This document shows positions 39,629 to 47,444 of a stretch of 64,000 nt of DNA, piece after piece. Source of the stretch: Spirosoma sp. KUDC1026 (lineage in GTDB: Bacteria; Bacteroidota; Bacteroidia; Cytophagales; Spirosomataceae); assembly GCF_013375035.1 (NCBI RefSeq), contig NZ_CP056032.1:4710001-4774000 (forward strand). Reading direction: 5' to 3'. A program made the position numbers and the translations under genes. Every line of letters starts with the position of its first letter. Position 1 is the first letter of the stretch. Below the pieces are notes generated by a model. It was given only the letters and a program-made list of their open reading frames with translations, did not search any database and was not told the DNA's origin.

Positions 39629-39679
39629 TGCGTACATTTAACGCAATACTACGTTTTATTTGCGTGTATTAACTACGCA
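39629..39679. promoter_or_regulatory. Two TGCGT/ACGCA palindromes, probable operators
   Basis: Four half-sites alternate in 51 bp: TGCGT (39629-39633), ACGCA (39641-39645), TGCGT (39661-39665) and ACGCA (39675-39679). They form palindromes with 7-bp and 9-bp spacers. Outer words extend to TGTGCGTA and TACGCACA. They lie midway between the divergent dehydrogenase gene (start 39605) and the Nudix regulator gene (start 39696), where autoregulation by the regulator would act. Confidence 0.6.
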
Positions 39680-39695
39680 CACACTTTTTTTAGTT

Positions 39696-40490
39696 ATGAA
39701 TTTTAGCGAAGTAGTCCAACAACAGATCGACGATTATCTGCTCAACTTTCTTCCTTCGGTATCGCTCGACCTGGTTATTTTCGGTTTTCATGAAGGACAG
39801 CTGAAGGTGTTGCTTCTCCAGCTTAAGGGATCGAACGACTGGCTGCTACCGGGAGGGCGCGTAGGTAATCAGGAAAATCTGGACGATGCCGCTTACCGGA
39901 CCTTGCGGGAGCGCACTGGCCTCGACCGTCTGTTTCTCCAGCAGTTTCACACCTTCGGCAACGTTAATCGCCTGACGTATTTTTCCTGGCAGGAAACCCT
40001 GTTGCGGCTGGGCATGAAGGACATAGCTGCCCGATTACTGGACGACGACAGTATCCTGAAAAACTTCCGGGATGTGTCGGTAGGGTTTTACGCACTGGTC
40101 GAGTACACGCAGGTAAGTCCCACCCCCGACCTGCTCACCGACGAATGCCGCTGGTGGGATATCGGTCAGGTTCCGGCACTTCTGTTCGATCATAACGATA
40201 TGATTCGGCTGGCGCTCAAAACCCTCCGGCGGCAGCTTAGCTACCAGCCCGTGGGGTATAATCTGCTGCCCGACTCGTTTACCATGACCGAGCTACAAAC
40301 CCTCTACGAAACCATCCTGGGCCGTAGTCTGGACCGGCGTAATTTTTACAAACAGATGATGAATTATAACGTACTGGACCGGCTCGAAAAGCGGCCTACT
40401 ATTCCGTCCAGCAAAGCTCCGTACCTATACCGCTTTAATCAGAAACGATACGAACAGCTCCTGAGCGAAGAGAATTTCTCCGTTGGCTGA
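39696..40490 (+). CDS. Nudix-derived transcription regulator (NrtR/AraR-like)
   Basis: 264 residues when started at the ATG at 39696; an upstream TTG frame is less likely. The N-terminal Nudix fold reads LDLVIFGFHEGQLKVLLLQ and WLLPGGRVGNQENLDDAAYRTLRERTGL. The Nudix box (54-76) is broken: Thr replaces the first Glu of RE, and Arg replaces one of the EE pair, so hydrolysis is unlikely. The C-terminal winged helix (about 180-260: LPDSFTMTELQTLYETILGR, DRRNFYKQMMN, YLYRFNQKRYEQL) is typical of NrtR/AraR repressors, which bind ADP-ribose or pentose metabolites. In Bacteroidota such proteins control sugar genes. It diverges from the dehydrogenase gene and probably controls it. Confidence 0.88.
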   Translation: MNFSEVVQQQIDDYLLNFLPSVSLDLVIFGFHEGQLKVLLLQLKGSNDWLLPGGRVGNQENLDDAAYRTLRERTGLDRLFLQQFHTFGNVNRLTYFSWQETLLRLGMKDIAARLLDDDSILKNFRDVSVGFYALVEYTQVSPTPDLLTDECRWWDIGQVPALLFDHNDMIRLALKTLRRQLSYQPVGYNLLPDSFTMTELQTLYETILGRSLDRRNFYKQMMNYNVLDRLEKRPTIPSSKAPYLYRFNQKRYEQLLSEENFSVG

Positions 40491-40636
40491 AGCCGAAAAC
40501 CCCAACACAAATTACTGATTTACAGAACACTACCAGCATTGTAGTATTATTTGCAAACTAACCGGCACCTACAATTTTCAACTGTTTTCCCTTAGCGCTG
40601 TAATGTTTTCGTGGCTCAATCGTCTATGCTATTGAC
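40491..40636. promoter_or_regulatory. Promoter region of the ECF sigma operon
   Basis: This 146-bp gap between the Nudix regulator and the ECF gene holds no ORF. It must contain the operon promoter. I could not assign -35/-10 boxes with confidence. Confidence 0.35.
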
Positions 40637-41155
40637 ATGGACCTACTCGCTTTCAAGCAACGAATTCTGCCCGTTCAGAATCGACTCTTCCGGCTCGCTA
40701 CGATGTTTCTGGGCAATCGGGAAGATGCCGAGGACGCGCTGCAGGACGTTTTGATGCGACTATGGTCAAACCGTCAGCAACTAGACACGTATCAGAGTGT
40801 GGAAGCCCTGGCTGTACAAATGACCAAAAACCTGTGCCTGGATCGGATGAAAGCCCACGGTCGGCAAAAAGCCGATAACCAGGCCGATTTGGGCAGCCTG
40901 GCCACGGAACAGCTATCGCCCCACCGACAGATCGAACTTGCCGACAGCGCCACGCAAATCCGGCGGCTGATTGACGAATTACCCGAGAATCAGAAACTCG
41001 TTCTCCACCTGCGCGACGTTGAGGAATATTCTTTTGAAGAAATTGAACAGGTAACCGGACTCTCGATCAATACCATCCGCGTTACGTTGTCCCGCGCCCG
41101 CCAGCGACTACGGGACGGCTATACCAGACTAAACGATTATGAAGCCAACTATTGA
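40637..41155 (+). CDS. RNA polymerase ECF sigma factor
   Basis: 172 residues. Region 2: LPVQNRLFRLATMFLGNREDAEDALQDVLMRLWSNRQQL. Region 4: LIDELPENQKLVLHLRDVEEYSFEEIEQVTGLSINTIRVTLSRARQRLRD. It is a typical Bacteroidota ECF sigma factor. It overlaps the following anti-sigma-like gene by 17 bp and heads an operon with two DUF4097 proteins and a TonB-dependent receptor. This suggests that it answers an envelope signal, with the anti-sigma factor holding it at the membrane. Confidence 0.93.
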   Translation: MDLLAFKQRILPVQNRLFRLATMFLGNREDAEDALQDVLMRLWSNRQQLDTYQSVEALAVQMTKNLCLDRMKAHGRQKADNQADLGSLATEQLSPHRQIELADSATQIRRLIDELPENQKLVLHLRDVEEYSFEEIEQVTGLSINTIRVTLSRARQRLRDGYTRLNDYEANY

Positions 41156-41906
41156 GGAGTTGCTGAACCGGTATTACGCCGGTGAGACAACCGTAGCTGA
41201 AGAGAACGTATTACGCGACTACTTTCGTTACCCTGAGCAAGTGCCGACTGAGTTACGTCAGCACGCCCCGCTGTTCAATCACTTCAGCGATGCCCAGGCG
41301 CAGCAGTCATCGACGGATTTGTTTGCCCCTCTGGAGCGTCAGGCAGCGAGACCCCGTGCAAAAATCCGGCAGCTAACCAGTTGGGGGTTGCGGCTGGCGG
41401 CTAGTGTGACGCTGTTACTGATTGGTTTTGCGGCTGGCTGGCTCTATAACCAACCAGACCCAGACCAGGAGGCCAGCGGTATGCCCGCACAGGCGACTTC
41501 GATCAAGAAAGTACTGGCGTTCGATGCCATGGCGCATACCTCGGCCAGCGACCGGATTCAGGCCGTCAACCAGAGCTATGAACTGGACCAGGCAGACCGG
41601 GAGATTACCCAGCTCCTGATCAATACGCTTAATTTCGACGCAAATGTTAACGTTCGGCTGGCCGCCTGCCAGGCACTCATGCACTACGAGAACGAAGAAG
41701 GCGTCCGCGAAGCCTTAATTCAATCGCTTCGGATTCAGAAAGATCCGAATGTGCAACTGACACTCATTGAGTCACTGGTGGCGATCAAAGAACGACGGGC
41801 CGCTACCGATATGCAGCGGCTGGCCCGCAACCAGCAGGTTCTCGACATTGTCCGGCTTAAGGCCCAGGAAGGCGCTGGCGTCCTGATGGCCTCGGCGCAT
41901 TCATAA
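41139..41906 (+). CDS. Membrane-anchored anti-sigma-like protein with HEAT-type repeats
   Basis: 255 residues. A cytoplasmic N-terminal helix-rich part (MKPTIEELLNRYYAGETTVAEENVLRDYF, like zinc-free anti-sigma domains) precedes a single membrane segment (about 87-107, LRLAASVTLLLIGFAAGWLY). The periplasmic part has HEAT-type repeats (about 165-245: NVNVRLAACQALMHYENEEGVREALIQSL, NVQLTLIESLVAIKE). The overlap with the ECF gene and the topology make it the likely anti-sigma factor. The HEAT repeats may bind an envelope partner. No HxxxCxxC zinc motif is seen. Confidence 0.8.
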   Translation: MKPTIEELLNRYYAGETTVAEENVLRDYFRYPEQVPTELRQHAPLFNHFSDAQAQQSSTDLFAPLERQAARPRAKIRQLTSWGLRLAASVTLLLIGFAAGWLYNQPDPDQEASGMPAQATSIKKVLAFDAMAHTSASDRIQAVNQSYELDQADREITQLLINTLNFDANVNVRLAACQALMHYENEEGVREALIQSLRIQKDPNVQLTLIESLVAIKERRAATDMQRLARNQQVLDIVRLKAQEGAGVLMASAHS

Positions 41907-41932
41907 ATCTTATCAACTAATTACGTACTATC

Positions 41933-42700
41933 ATGAAAAAAGTGTTGCTGGCCGGCATCCTCTGCCTGGGTCACTGGTCGCTCTACGCCCAGGAATTTAA
42001 AACAAAACTCGCCCCTACCGGCAAGATTACCATCCAACTGGATGCCAGTAACCTGAAGATAGAAGGGTACAATGGCAGCGAGGTGATCATCCAGAGTTCA
42101 GCCAAGCTGGAAGCGCCACCAGAGCGCGCCAAAGGGCTGCGACCTCTCTACAACTCGGCCGTCGACAATACGGGACTTGGCCTGTCGGTAACCAGCGAGG
42201 GCGGAAACGTCCGGATTGAAAAAGCTTCCCGCAAAAGTTTACCCTATACGATTCGCGTCCCTCAGAAAGCCGCTATTCTGTACGAGCAGACCAACTGGAC
42301 TACGGGCGATATTACGATTCAGAACGTAGAAGGCGACCTGGAGCTTCGCACCAACAACGTGGGACTCAATCTGGTGGACGTAACGGGTCCCGTCGTGGCC
42401 AACACGATCAGCGGAGAGATCAAAGTGGTCTACTCGTCCCTGAACCAGAGCAAGCCAACGGCCATGTCAACGGTTAACGGCGCTATTGATATTACCATGC
42501 CCGCATCAACCAGGGCGAATCTAAAACTAAGCTCCATTCACGGTGAGATGTACACGGATTTTGACCTGGGCATGACCAAAAAAGACGGCATGACGCGCAT
42601 GGGTGGTGGTCACCAGATCAACGGGGCAACCAACGGCGGAGGTGTCGATCTACAGCTTAAAACGATCAACAGCGACATCTACATCCGTAAACAGAAATAA
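41933..42700 (+). CDS. DUF4097-type secreted beta-repeat protein (1)
   Basis: 255 residues with a signal peptide (MKKVLLAGILCLGHWSLYAQ). The mature part is a beta-solenoid of the DUF4097 kind: short repeated strands such as NLKIEGYNGSEVIIQS, GDITIQNVEGDLELRTNNVG, VVANTISGEIKVVYSS and MSTVNGAIDITMP. No catalytic residues are visible. The family is common in ECF-linked envelope operons and is thought to be structural or adhesive; its function is unproven. It follows the anti-sigma gene by 26 bp and precedes a shorter paralogue. Confidence 0.85.
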   Translation: MKKVLLAGILCLGHWSLYAQEFKTKLAPTGKITIQLDASNLKIEGYNGSEVIIQSSAKLEAPPERAKGLRPLYNSAVDNTGLGLSVTSEGGNVRIEKASRKSLPYTIRVPQKAAILYEQTNWTTGDITIQNVEGDLELRTNNVGLNLVDVTGPVVANTISGEIKVVYSSLNQSKPTAMSTVNGAIDITMPASTRANLKLSSIHGEMYTDFDLGMTKKDGMTRMGGGHQINGATNGGGVDLQLKTINSDIYIRKQK

Positions 42701-42733
42701 GCGCTCATCGCCTACCCTTTTCTCTCTATCACC

Positions 42734-43432
42734 ATGAAAAACACTCTGCTTCTGTTGTTAATTTTCTTTCTGGCCAAACCGGTTTTTTCTCAGAAAGTCA
42801 TCACTAAAACGTTGCCGTTGACGGCTGGACAGGCAGTCCACCTCAACCTGAAATTCGGCGATAATATCAAGGTCCGGTACTGGGACAAGGCGACCGTATC
42901 GGTGCAGATCACGGTAACGATCAACAACAACAAACTCAACGACGCCCTGCGGGTGGAAACCGGATCGACGGATCAAACCATTAGCGTAACGACTGATTTC
43001 GACAAGGAACTGATCAAGCAGGGGAAAGCGGAGGATTGCCCCGGCAGCAAATCGACCTGGCAGACCCGTAGCAACGGCGAATCCTATTCCGTTTGCAGCA
43101 CCATCCAGTACGAAGTTTTTTTACCCCACAAAGCCGCCCTGCAGGTCGAGACCATCAACGCCAACATCGACATTCAGGGGGCTATGGGCCCGGTCTCGGC
43201 CAAGTCCATCAGTGGGTACGTGGACGTGAGCTGGCCTGGTTCTAAAGGGGCTAACGTAGCCATGAAAACCATCACGGGCGAAGCGTATTCCGACCTGTCG
43301 ATTCAGTTTGCCGACAAACGCCCCAAGAATCCCATCGTAGGTTATCTGCTGGAAGGCACCCTGCTGAGTGGTGGTCCCCAGGTCCGGCTGGAATCGATCA
43401 GCAACAACGTATTCCTGCGCAAAGAAAAATAA
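42734..43432 (+). CDS. DUF4097-type secreted beta-repeat protein (2)
   Basis: 232 residues with a signal peptide (MKNTLLLLLIFFLAKPVFSQ). It shares the beta-repeat layout of the preceding gene: LNLKFGDNIKVRYWDKATVSV, LQVETINANIDIQGAMGPVSAKSISGYVDVSWPG and RLESISNNVFLRK. It differs by an insert with a Cys pair (EDCPGSKSTW and YSVCSTIQYE) that may form a disulfide in the periplasm. It is 33 bp after the first copy. Function unknown; envelope role inferred from the operon. Confidence 0.85.
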   Translation: MKNTLLLLLIFFLAKPVFSQKVITKTLPLTAGQAVHLNLKFGDNIKVRYWDKATVSVQITVTINNNKLNDALRVETGSTDQTISVTTDFDKELIKQGKAEDCPGSKSTWQTRSNGESYSVCSTIQYEVFLPHKAALQVETINANIDIQGAMGPVSAKSISGYVDVSWPGSKGANVAMKTITGEAYSDLSIQFADKRPKNPIVGYLLEGTLLSGGPQVRLESISNNVFLRKEK

Positions 43433-43580
43433 TCCATCCCGCACCAATCCCCGTGCAACGTTTCTGATTTTGTTCACTCCTTAGACAAAATCGCTGATAA
43501 AGTCTCTCTGTTAGCCTTGGGCCTCGGCTGACAGCAGCCCCCTCTTCGCCAGCCTTTTCACAATCCGTTATCAACCGTTT

Positions 43581-46028
43581 ATGAAACGTTTTATCGCCTT
43601 AGCCGCACTAGCGCTATGGGTTGGGGATGCTGTTGCCCAATCCGGCCCATCTGGCCAACTTACCGGCTCACTCATCGACTCGGTAACCAGCCGACCTGTC
43701 CCTTTCGCGACCATCGCCGTGCGGGATGCCGCTGCGCTGATTGCCGGGACAACCACCGACAGCTCAGGGGCTTTTACCGTAGCAGTAGCCCCCGGCAGCT
43801 ATACACTTACGCTCTCGTCAGTCGGCTACCGAACCAAAACGCAGGCCACGACAATCACTCAGTCTGCGGTTACGCTGGGGCCGATCCGCTTACGTTCGGA
43901 AAGCCAGACGCTGGGCGAAGTAACGGTAGCCGCCCAGAAAGCACTAATCGAAGAAAAAGGGGACCGGCTGGTCTACAATGCCGAAAAGGACGTTTCCAAC
44001 GTGGGAGGATCAGCCGCCGACGTACTTCGCAAAGTCCCTTCGCTCAGCCTGGACCTGGAGGGAAACATTCAGATGCGCGGGAACAGCAACATTCGGGTTC
44101 TGATCAACGGCAAGCCCTCGGCGATGATGGCCCGCAACCTGGCCGACGCCCTCAGGCAGATGCCCGCCGACAACATCAAGTCGGTGGAGGTCATCACCAG
44201 CCCCGGCGCCAAGTACGACGCCGAAGGAGCCGCCGGTGTCATTAACATCATCACCAAAAAAGCGCTGCAGGGATTCAATGGCTCGGTTATGGCGTCGGCG
44301 GGCACGCTGAATCGCAGCCTGAACACGAAGTTTGCAGGTAAGACCAAGAAACTGGGTCTTTCGCTGTCGGCCAACGGGTATCAGTTCCGCAACATCCGGG
44401 AAGCCCAGACGCTACGGACAACGTTAGCGGACGGCGTTCCGCTGAATTACTTGTCCCAGAACAGTTCCGCCGACAATACGGGCACGGGAGGTTATGGGGA
44501 GTTCAGTCTGGACTATGACCCGGATTCAACGAGTCGGATCAACTTTTCGGCCAACGCCTGGGGTGGGTATTACCCCAACAACAGTTCTGTCATCAATCGG
44601 CTGACCGATCCGGCGGGGAACGTACTGCAGCAGTTCCGCAACGACATCCGACTGAGCAACCCTTATGGCAACAGCCAGTTTGATCTGGGGTACACCAAAA
44701 CTTTCCACCGTTCTAAAGACGCCCGGCCGGGCGTAGCGCCAGCGGAATTCAGCCTGCTGACCCAATACAGCCGGATGCCCGACAATTATTTTTATGATGC
44801 TGACCGCTATACGCTGGACGAGACCGCGCAGCTTATTTTCCGCCAGCATAGCACCAATTACAGTCGCAACAAAGAATACACGTTGCAGGCCGATTACACG
44901 TATCCTTTCCAGATTCGTACGGCACGGGACACCACCCGGTTCAAGCTGGAAACGGGCCTGAAGGCCATTCGGCGCGACATTGGCAGCGAATACCGGGTCG
45001 AGCAGTCGGTTGATGGTCGGTTGCCTTTCGTTGTCGACCCGGGCCAGTCGAACGATTTTGATTACAACCAGCAGATTTATGCGGGCTACGGTGCTCTGCG
45101 TATCGAAGCCCGGTCGAAATGGACACTCAACCTGGGGGCCCGGCTTGAACGCACGCTCATTGCGGGTAACTTCATGACCACGCAGACTAATTTATCCAGT
45201 CAGTACACCAACCTGATCCCCAGCCTGATGGTCTCCAAAGGAATTGGCTCGCATACCGTCAAGGCCAGTTACACGCAACGCATTCAGCGTCCACAGCTCT
45301 GGTTCCTCAACCCCTGGGTCAATGCCAGCGACCCCCGAAACCTGCAGACGGGCAACCCGTACCTCAACCCCGAACTTAATCATGCCGTTGAGCTTGGGCA
45401 CAGCGTATCGACCAAAGCGGGCCTGTCGATCAACTCGGCCTTTTACTGGCGCATGACCAACAACGCCATCGAATACGTCCGCACAGTCGATGAAGCCGGC
45501 GTTTCGCTGAGCAAGCCCCAGAATATCGCCCGGCGTACGGCCTACGGACTGAACCTGAACCTGTCCGGTCAGGCGTCGAAAGTCTGGACCTTGAACGGCG
45601 GAATGGATCTGCGCTACGTCGATCTGCGCAGCCCCGGCCTGAACCAAAGCAATACTGGATTGGTGGGCAATTTCAATATCAGCAGCACCTACAAACTCCC
45701 GCATGATTACACTTTCCAGGCAAACGGGAATTTCAACTCGGGCTGGATCAGTCTGCAGGGGCGCGGATCAAGTTTTTACTGGTACGGTTTCGCGCTCAAG
45801 CGGGAACTGATGGCGAAAAAGGCAAGCCTGACGCTGGGTGTGAACAACCCGTTCAACCGGGGTGTAGCACAAACACTTACCCAATCCGCGCCGACCTTCG
45901 CGGCAGAAACGCGTTCTTTCTTTGTCAGTCGTTCGGCGCGGATTGCCTTCGAATGGCGTTTCGGCCAGATGAGTTCGGGCGGGAAGCAAAGCAAGAAAAT
46001 CAGCAATGACGACGCCGGTAGCCGGTGA
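43581..46028 (+). CDS. TonB-dependent outer-membrane receptor (beta-barrel family)
   Basis: 815 residues. Signal peptide (1-19); an N-terminal carboxypeptidase-regulatory-like beta sandwich (GSLIDSVTSRPVPFATIAV, SYTLTLSSVGYRT); a plug domain (GGSAADVLRKVPSLSLDLEGNIQMRG, INGKPSAMMARNLADALRQM, GAAGVINIITKK); then a 22-strand-type barrel ending in an aromatic-rich stretch (FEWRFGQM) and a basic tail. It belongs to the OMP_b-brl_3 group, which lacks SusD partners; the ligand could be a siderophore or oligopeptide. It is 148 bp after the DUF4097 gene but probably part of the ECF regulon. A strong terminator follows. Confidence 0.9.
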   Translation: MKRFIALAALALWVGDAVAQSGPSGQLTGSLIDSVTSRPVPFATIAVRDAAALIAGTTTDSSGAFTVAVAPGSYTLTLSSVGYRTKTQATTITQSAVTLGPIRLRSESQTLGEVTVAAQKALIEEKGDRLVYNAEKDVSNVGGSAADVLRKVPSLSLDLEGNIQMRGNSNIRVLINGKPSAMMARNLADALRQMPADNIKSVEVITSPGAKYDAEGAAGVINIITKKALQGFNGSVMASAGTLNRSLNTKFAGKTKKLGLSLSANGYQFRNIREAQTLRTTLADGVPLNYLSQNSSADNTGTGGYGEFSLDYDPDSTSRINFSANAWGGYYPNNSSVINRLTDPAGNVLQQFRNDIRLSNPYGNSQFDLGYTKTFHRSKDARPGVAPAEFSLLTQYSRMPDNYFYDADRYTLDETAQLIFRQHSTNYSRNKEYTLQADYTYPFQIRTARDTTRFKLETGLKAIRRDIGSEYRVEQSVDGRLPFVVDPGQSNDFDYNQQIYAGYGALRIEARSKWTLNLGARLERTLIAGNFMTTQTNLSSQYTNLIPSLMVSKGIGSHTVKASYTQRIQRPQLWFLNPWVNASDPRNLQTGNPYLNPELNHAVELGHSVSTKAGLSINSAFYWRMTNNAIEYVRTVDEAGVSLSKPQNIARRTAYGLNLNLSGQASKVWTLNGGMDLRYVDLRSPGLNQSNTGLVGNFNISSTYKLPHDYTFQANGNFNSGWISLQGRGSSFYWYGFALKRELMAKKASLTLGVNNPFNRGVAQTLTQSAPTFAAETRSFFVSRSARIAFEWRFGQMSSGGKQSKKISNDDAGSR

Positions 46029-46048
46029 TTAGGGCGTAGTGAATAAAT

Positions 46049-46090
46049 AGAGGGTTCAGGTAATAGAATATCCTATCACCTGAACCCTCT
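46049..46090. terminator. Hairpin between the TonB receptor and DUF5009 genes
   Basis: Arms 46049-46066 and 46073-46090 pair over 18 positions with one mismatch around a 6-nt loop, between convergent genes. It has no long U-run, so the terminator call rests on stem strength and position. Confidence 0.7.
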
Positions 46091-46105
46091 GTCAGTCAGA
46101 CAATC

Positions 46106-47326
46106 TTACAGTTTCAGCCGGATGCCCAGTTTGCTCAGGCGTCCGGCTACCCAGACACAGAGTAAAGCGAACAGAACCGACTGGAGCAGGCCGATGCCCC
46201 CCGTCAGCAGTCGGGCAGGCAGGTGAACAGACAGCGCCGTTGTCAGGGCATAGGCGAAATACGGCATCAGGTAACAGAGCAGCGTATCGGTTCCGGCGGG
46301 TTTGATCAACGAAAACCAGTTCTTTTTGCCGTACACGTCCACCAGCCAGTAGATAACCATAAACGCCAGGATCGTGAAAGCGCTGCACAGGAATAGCCAG
46401 GCTGGCGTAGCACCTAGTTTAGACAGACCCCAGTACGGCCGGGTCAGTACAGAACAGCCAATCAGGATAAGCGAAATGGCAACAAAGACCAGGGTCATCT
46501 GCCGGTTGTCGCCCAGACGACGGTAATGCTGAAAGAGCGTACCCACCACGACTCCCCCCATGCTTAGTCCGGCCAGCGTTCCCCCGCTGATGGCGCTGGG
46601 AATGAACGAAACCGCTGCAGGCAGGAGGTGCGCCTGATCGGCCATGCTCAATACCGCAAAAGCTACCCAGGCAATGACTAATACGACAAGTCGGTCATGG
46701 GCAAAGACCGTTACCAGAGCAGCCGCCAGATATGACCAGCCGATGAGGCCAAGAATTCCCCACCAGTGCGTCGCGAAGCGGGAAACGGGTTCGCCTTCGC
46801 CCCGGTACACAAACGCCATGGCAACCAGCACGGTGATACCCAGCCCTTTCAACGTAGTACGCAGCCAGGCGGGCATCGTTTTGGGATAGAGATTCCAGAT
46901 CAGGATAAAGCAGACGCAAGCCAGTACGTTCCACATAAGGCGCGGCATGCCCGTGGCGGCTTCGTTGATGGATTCGCCGTTGACCAGAAACACGCCCATC
47001 GTCAGCAGACCCACCGTCCGGCTCAGCACATGACCGACCAGTTGTCCGTTGTTATCTCCCTTCGCCCGGCGGGCCTGGATAGCAAAGGGCAGCGACAGGC
47101 CGACAATAAACAGAAAGGCCGGAAAGACAACGTCGGCCAGCCCGATCCCATCAACACCCCGCTCGACGTGTTCCAGCCAGGCCGGAATATCCGTCAGCGA
47201 CCAAAGGTCATTAACGAAGATCATCAGCACCATGGTCAGCCCACGGAGCACGTCGATAGCACCCACCCGCGAGACTAGCGGAGCTGGTTTGGAAAGAGGA
47301 TCGGCGGCAGTAGGAACGGTCTGCAT
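46106..47326 (-). CDS. DUF5009/HGSNAT-like membrane acyltransferase
   Basis: 406 residues with 10-11 membrane segments. The N-terminal part carries RVGAIDVLRGLTMVLMIFVND, the heparan-alpha-glucosaminide N-acetyltransferase-like/DUF5009 signature, and ERGVDGIGLADVVFPAFLFIVGLSLPFA. Human HGSNAT acetylates terminal glucosamine across a membrane; bacterial relatives are thought to acylate cell-surface or periplasmic sugars. Its position after a GH9 enzyme fits a role in modifying amino sugars (inference only). A large inverted repeat separates it from the GH9 gene. Confidence 0.85.
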   Translation of the reverse strand: MQTVPTAADPLSKPAPLVSRVGAIDVLRGLTMVLMIFVNDLWSLTDIPAWLEHVERGVDGIGLADVVFPAFLFIVGLSLPFAIQARRAKGDNNGQLVGHVLSRTVGLLTMGVFLVNGESINEAATGMPRLMWNVLACVCFILIWNLYPKTMPAWLRTTLKGLGITVLVAMAFVYRGEGEPVSRFATHWWGILGLIGWSYLAAALVTVFAHDRLVVLVIAWVAFAVLSMADQAHLLPAAVSFIPSAISGGTLAGLSMGGVVVGTLFQHYRRLGDNRQMTLVFVAISLILIGCSVLTRPYWGLSKLGATPAWLFLCSAFTILAFMVIYWLVDVYGKKNWFSLIKPAGTDTLLCYLMPYFAYALTTALSVHLPARLLTGGIGLLQSVLFALLCVWVAGRLSKLGIRLKL

Positions 47327-47354
47327 AAGCGGTTAGCGGTTGAATTGATCAGGA

Positions 47355-47423
47355 CTTTCGGCGAGAACCAGGCCAGGGTCAAATGGGCAATTACTTTAAC
47401 CCTGGCATCGTTTTCGCCGAAAG
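47355..47423. repeat. 29-bp imperfect inverted repeat between GH9 and DUF5009 genes
   Basis: Arms 47355-47383 and 47395-47423 (outer word CTTTCGGCGA, inner word GCCAGGGT) match at 25 of 29 positions around an 11-nt loop. It begins about 20 bp after the GH9 stop. It may be the GH9 operon terminator or a small palindromic element; no U-tract is present. Overlapping reading frames on both strands here arise from the palindrome. Confidence 0.65.
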
Positions 47424-47444
47424 CTCTGTTAAGGTACGTCTTAC

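Noticed and set aside
43616..44245. Plus-strand ORF of 209 codons within the TonB receptor
   Set aside because: It is an alternate frame of the receptor gene, with repetitive basic composition and no motif.
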